Part shown: positions 59,496-64,000 of the stretch, in pieces | How positions within the stretch are numbered: the first letter of the stretch is position 1 | Layout of the letters: each line of letters begins with the position of its first letter | Origin: Palaemon carinicauda | Taxonomy: Eukaryota; Arthropoda; Malacostraca; Decapoda; Palaemonidae | NCBI RefSeq assembly: GCF_036898095.1 | Contig: NC_090744.1 | Span: forward strand, 101,052,341-101,116,340 | DNA: 64,000 nucleotides | Direction: 5' to 3' | The notes under the pieces: model-generated | The model's database searches: none | The model's input: only the letters and a program-made list of their open reading frames with translations | Told to the model about the DNA's origin: nothing | Program-made: the position numbers and the translations under genes

Positions 59496-59732
59496 ATGGA
59501 GGCAGTAGCAAGCACGTCATCTCATGTTGCACAAGAAGTTGAAATTCCATCTTCTTGTCCTGACTGTTTCCTAACTTGCAATGAATTTGTTGTAAGTTAT
59601 TCGGGGATTATTGAAAACCTAGTGGATTTGTGCCAGAGAGACAATTTAATTTTACAAAATCAAAATTGGCCTGCATGTCAAGGAACCTTCCCAACGGCTT
59701 CACGTTTTCCTCAAAGCAGCAACACATCTTGA
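59496..59732 (+). CDS. Short ORF downstream of the CRE/CCAAT block, unknown
   Basis: ATG at 59496 opens a 78-codon frame beginning MEAVASTSSHVAQEVEIPSS, followed by a Cys-containing CPDCFLTCNEF and a hydrophilic, possibly helical ENLVDLCQRDNLILQNQN. Two plausible donors lie within or after it: GAATTTGTT|GTAAGT (about 59592, phase 0) and TTTAAG|GTAAGC (~59752), the latter behind a TGA in this frame. It could be the first coding exon of a gene continuing at 61791. No family is recognised and no product function is proposed. Confidence 0.35.
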   Translation: MEAVASTSSHVAQEVEIPSSCPDCFLTCNEFVVSYSGIIENLVDLCQRDNLILQNQNWPACQGTFPTASRFPQSSNTS

Positions 59733-59861
59733 TGAACCAACAGTTTAAGGTAAGCTTCATTAATTTATAGAGTATATTATAATGGTGATAGTATAACGAT
59801 GTATGCAGCAGTACCATCACTTTGGATTTGGTTTGATGGATGTGTTAGGTAGTGGCTGTAA

Positions 59862-60150
59862 GGGGGGGGGGGTGGCCTCGCAGGGGTAGGCCTAGGTAGG
59901 GGTACAGGGCCCTAGGTTAGGTGGTTGTATTAGGTTCGGTAGTGTCCCAAAATTCACTGTCGCCTTAAGGGGGGGTCGCAGGGGGGGCGGAGCCCCCCCC
60001 CCCTCGGTAGGCCTAGGTAGGGGTACAGGGCCCCTAGGTAGGGGTACAGAGCCCCTAGGCTAGGTTAGGTGGGTTTATTAGGTTCAGTAGTGCCCTGAAA
60101 ATCACTGTGGCCTTAAGGGGGGGTCGCAGGGGGGGCGGAGCCCCCTCCCG
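59862..60150 (+). repeat. GC-rich G-run/C-run hairpin repeat, tandem copies
   Basis: At least two units contain CCTTAAGGGGGGGTCGCAGG, a G-run then CGGAGCCCCC, then GGTAGG(C/G)CTAG(G/A)TAGGGGTA, and TAGGTTAGGTGGGTTTATTA with GTTC(G/A)GTAGTG. G and C runs of 7-11 bases pair to a stem. The TAGGTTAGGTGGGTT and GGGGTC...GCCCCC words are shared with the striatin intron repeat at 31421. Confidence 0.8.
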
Positions 60151-61790
60151 GTAGGGCTAGATAGGGGTATAGGGGGAGGGGTGGTGGAAGGATAAGTATT
60201 CATTTATTGCAAATATCATTTGACGCCCCCCCCCCCCCCAAAACCCCGGTTCCCACCTGGTGTCCCCCATAATTGTTGGGATGAAGTAGGGTCTTTCTGC
60301 ATTCTAGAACAACTTAGTAAATCTCTAAATCGGATGGTTTGTGGTCAAAATAAACGTTAAATTCGTTGGAACTACACTATTACTGATGCAACAAATATAT
60401 TTTTATTCCAGTTTCCCCATAATGGATGAAACTGTAAATTTACCCAAATTAGTTTCAGAAGACTCACCAATCATGATTATGTTGTGTTTATAGAAATTCT
60501 GCTTAAGTAAAATATGGTTAAAAGATTATTTTGTGAAACTATTAATTGTTGATTCTAGTAGGCTACTGGTTTTGGTGATGTTGACTTAAATAGATAGAAA
60601 AATAATTATTATTGTCAAGTTGAACATTTTGCTTAACCATATATGCAGTAAAAAGGACAATGGTATGATATCTTATTATCATGGTAAATAAGAATGTACC
60701 CTAAGATACGGCTATGTACAAATATGTGTTTGTATGCTTTTGTATCATTCAATGAAAATGTGAACAGCAAGGGCATTTCCAAAGCTTATATTGATATTTG
60801 GGAAGGTGGTGGTGTCTTATTGCTCAGCGGTATTTGTGATTGCTTATGGCAGTTCTTTTCATTTTCTCTGATCTAGTTATTATCTAACAATTAGAACAAT
60901 ATAGTTGAATTGTGAATTTTTTTTAAGTTCCCTCATGTTTTCCCATTTTTGCAACCTTGTCTTTGGTTCCACTATGTACCATGTCAAGATTGTTTCTTAA
61001 AGGAAAGGGATATAACATCTGAGTTTTGCCAAAAATGCTGATTCATACAAGTTTTCCCAACACTTTTAGACTTTCAAGTTAATCAGTGGTTTTATAGCCA
61101 TATAATAAAGGTAATTATTAAAACTACTTTCAAGGAAAGGCTTCATTCAGAGGTGAGGCTAAAACTGCTTAGAGAATCATTTCCATTAGGCATGACCATA
61201 TCACCTTGACTTGATTAAAAAAACGTTGATTAAATGCAGGTCTCATTGCATGGAAGTTACAATGAATTCTTGCCAAGATTAAGCAGGTATTATGGGGCTC
61301 GTCATAGGCTGGCAATCAAGTGAATAAATCAAAGTTTGGGAGGAAAAAACTGTTATGGATGACAAACTTTTTCTTGTGTTGATGTATGGTGGCATAGAGC
61401 AGGAGACCTAAAACTTTTTATTGGTTCCACTTTGGGATTAACTAAGGGATAGTGCTATTCTTGTGACAAAGAAAGAGCATTTTATTAAGCTGTAGTGAGT
61501 AATTCAAAATAGAGTGCTGATACATAATTGGCCAATGATGGGTATATGTAGCCTAAATCTGTTAATCACTTAGATCTCTGTATATCCTGATACAGGCACA
61601 TATAACCACAACATCGAGAGTCTATGATTAATGTAGATATTTTCACCATTGGGGCGTAAAAGGTAACGTTTTAACTAACACTCTCTATACTGCATATGTT
61701 TATTCACCAGGTAAAAATATCTTTTAATACCAAGTTTTATGCCAAATATTTTTTCGTGATTCTTATAGTTATACAAATTCATTCATTTAG

Positions 61791-61936
61791 CAGCACAAGA
61801 GGAACAAACAGCCCCACAGCTTCCTATTGGATCTATTGGAAGCAACTACATTATACCTTCACGTAACCATAGCAAATGGATGCCAATTAATAATCCCCAT
61901 GGCTCCAGAAAGATGTCTTCGACCTCGTAGACTTGG
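61791..61936 (+). CDS. Candidate internal exon, unknown protein
   Basis: Acceptor TTCATTCATTTAG|CAG, donor ACTTGG|GTAAGA. One frame is open throughout (NKQPHSFLLDLLEATT then PMAPERCLRPRRLG) and leaves two bases that join in frame with the exon at 62163. A second frame (EEQTAPQLPIGSIGSNYIIP then SRNHSKWMPINN) looks equally protein-like but stops at TAG (61928-61930), so it could instead be a terminal exon. Which frame is used cannot be decided by reading. Confidence 0.3.
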
Positions 61937-62030
61937 GTAAGAAGTAATTTAAGTTTTCTACATGTGTCAATGTTTGAGTTACAGGTTTGTATGTGAAACC
62001 CTTAAAGGGAGTGAAAGGGCTATTCCAGGT

Positions 62031-62033
<3 letters not shown>

Positions 62034-62114
<81 letters not shown>
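62034..62114. repeat. (GA)n microsatellite with one interruption
   Basis: About 40 GA units interrupted once by GGAG near 62072. It lies in the putative 226-bp intron between the candidate exons at 61791 and 62163. Confidence 0.97.
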
Positions 62115-62116
<2 letters not shown>

Positions 62117-62162
62117 ACCACTCACAAGTTCTCTACAAATCATGACTTCCTTTTCAACACAG

Positions 62163-62589
62163 GTCTCCACCAGCTCCATCACGGCTTGAACAGTCTCTGT
62201 GTAACCAGACACTACAGGATTCGTCTTCTACTCACTTGTTTGATACCACACAGTCAGACTCTTCACGATTGTATCTCTTGTGCTGGTCCTTCAGTGATTT
62301 TCAGGTACAGAATGTCTTACATCTTCTTCGTTCCAGCTTTATCAGTGAAAAAGGAACCTATGATAATTTTCATTGCTTGCATGGGCTACAAGAACTTCCC
62401 TTCAAAAGCACTAAGGTTTCTTTGAGGTTTTCCCTTCAAGTTTTGTCCTCTCAGGAACATTCCAGTTATGTTCTCTCAAGACAAAATTCCATACACTTGT
62501 TCCTTGCACTTGCTTTCTATAATCCTTGTTTCCCGTGGGATTGGGTGAGAGCAAAGATCAGGAACATTACAATTGGGAACAAAATGTAA
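62163..62589 (+). CDS. Candidate terminal exon, unknown protein
   Basis: Acceptor TTCCTTTTCAACACAG|GT. After one base completing the Gly codon from 61936, 141 codons are open to TAA (62587-62589): SPPAPSRLEQSLCNQTLQDS, then LYLLCWSFSDFQ, VQNVLHLLRSSF, and SRQNSIHLFLALAFYNPCF. A donor-like CAG|GTACAG at ~62305 would allow continuation instead. The open length is above chance for this AT content but no family is recognised. It follows a (GA)n tract by 48 bp. Confidence 0.3.
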
Positions 62590-63359
62590 TCTGGAACTGT
62601 GATCAGGAACTTGTTTTTTAGGTGATTGTTATTTTTGAGTCACCAGGGAACTAGCACTTATTACTTATTATTGGTTCCCTCTCAATGCTTCTGACCTAAA
62701 TATCTTCCAACTCACTAGAATCATTTAACACTCGAGATCTTCTAACATGTAGACACTGTTTCATGACCTAGATCTTCACATGCTCAGAGCCCAATCCACC
62801 ATATATCTTTCTGTGATCTGAGATTTTACCAGACACCAAGATATTCCCACACTTTTTGCGATAGGTGTTAAAACTAGTACCGTAACTTCTCAGATCCAAT
62901 CACAGCATGCGTACAAACATTAAGTTGCCACATCATGCAAACATGGAGTTGCCACATCATGCAATCAAGGTTGTTGGCAAGGATCCTCTCATGATTTGCT
63001 TTGTGCCGTATGATGCCAAGCTCTCCTGTTTGCTCTCCAAAGGCTAAGGCACATAGTGCATCTTAGTCTTGGAGAGCATGAGAGCAAAAAGTAGTTCAGT
63101 CGTCGAAGGAGACCAGTCAACGTTCGATAATCCCTTTTTCCTCTACAGGGGATCGCCCAGTTCGATTTGTGGACCAGCTGGAAAATATTTCAAAGAGATA
63201 TTGGAATCCTCAGAGAATGTTAAGAGAATACTCAGCCCAATGGTACCCAACTTAAGTTTGTTACTTACTAAGGTAGATATCTTCAAAACTAATCTATCAC
63301 TAAGGTCACTGCAAATATTTGTGAATTATCAACGAGACTTGTTTCATTGACAAAGAGGC

Positions 63360-64000
63360 CATTTCCTCACAGGTGGATCCCCAGTGATTGCTCCAGTACT
63401 TCCTGAAGTGTTACTAGTCAGCAAATAGCATTTCCCTTACCTTCTGGATTTGTTAGAGCTGCAGGATAATCCTCGTTGCAAGAAATCCACCTGAGTATCC
63501 TATTCATCTTGGTGATATGATCCATGAAAAACCCACAAACTTTTCAGCCTTCCAGTAATTCATATAACATGGCTACTTGGTTACTTTAGAAAATTTCCAA
63601 GTGGTTTTGTAAATCACTTGATAGTGTTGATGAACAGCAATGCTTTTGTTTGTGAGTTACGTCAACAAAAGGGCTCGTTTCACAGACCCTTAGCGAGCAG
63701 GTGTACTTTTGGGAAGTAGACAACATGGTAGAACTGTTTGGAATGTTCATCTAGGAAGAAGGACTGTTTGAGCATAAACACTAAGTTGACTGGGTCTCAG
63801 TTTAAGGGTCAGTTGTGATCTGTACATCATTGCTTGGCAAAGAGGCTTCTAACTTCAGGTTTTCACTATCACTCGATTGGTTCACCATTCAGTTGGACAA
63901 GAAACTTCAAGTATACTGCTCCCCAGCCTCAGTCTGTTTGCAGTGTTTAAGGAAGCCTTCCAAAATCACTGTAAATTCTAGATGCTTCCTCCCTTCTGAT
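63360..64000 (+). pseudogene. Possible decayed retroelement pol fragment at window edge
   Basis: Near the right edge one frame reads DKKLQVYCSPASV (~63897-63935), resembling the (N/H)xKLxxYCSPxPDP stretch that follows RNase H in DIRS and some Gypsy pol proteins. Upstream, KKST and EYPIHLGDMI (~63480-63520) are weakly like the KSHLxPxQxxxYLG region. Frames are broken throughout. The family is uncertain and the element continues beyond the window. Confidence 0.3.

Overview
This is a eukaryotic nuclear window from a low-GC, intron-rich, repeat-rich genome. The coding signal is animal: the C-terminal half of striatin, split into small exons with GT-AG introns. The rest is long introns, relics of DIRS, LINE, mariner and piggyBac elements, and very long (TA)n, (GA)n and poly-A/T tracts. 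The SSR load, the DIRS element and one interspersed repeat (about 51.0 kb) that I associate with shrimp and crab DNA point to a decapod crustacean. That assignment is inference.

Layout. At 1-22.4 kb there are no recognisable host exons; this is probably intron of the striatin gene, whose N-terminal exons are not seen. It holds an inverted pair of a ~215-bp repeat (0.47 and 11.74 kb), mariner-like ends, and a 6.36-kb DIRS-type tyrosine-recombinase retrotransposon (about 2863-9222) sitting in a 308-bp tandem repeat. The element keeps inverted terminal repeats, an internal complementary region that copies its circle junction, gag-like, RNase H and tyrosine-recombinase remnants; the reverse transcriptase is missing. 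At 22.4-40.2 kb are eight phase-compatible + strand exons of striatin, a scaffold of the STRIPAK phosphatase/kinase complex. They encode a linker exon, the LGELAxLTVxNEAD segment and a six-repeat WD40 domain with essentially one repeat per exon, ending at 40198. Its introns carry a GC-rich hairpin repeat, a Jockey-like LINE relic, a mariner-like relic and a 300-bp piggyBac-type MITE with intact TTAA duplications.

At 40.2-53.8 kb is the 3' UTR and then intergenic or intronic AT-rich DNA with one orphan exon candidate and a few repeats. At 53.8-55.7 kb lies a tandemly duplicated module carrying paired CCAAT boxes on both strands and CRE palindromes, the second copy broken by a 218-bp compound microsatellite. 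At 56.2-58.8 kb are a minus-strand LINE reverse-transcriptase tail, long SSRs and a degenerate TTACC-rich block. At 59.3-62.6 kb is a possible second + strand transcription unit: a CRE/CCAAT promoter-like block, a short ORF, and two downstream exon candidates with matching splice phase. The last ~0.6 kb looks like a decayed retroelement.

The striatin exons are the only confidently functional coding sequence. The DIRS element is the most informative mobile feature because its ends, internal junction copy and target site can all be read directly.
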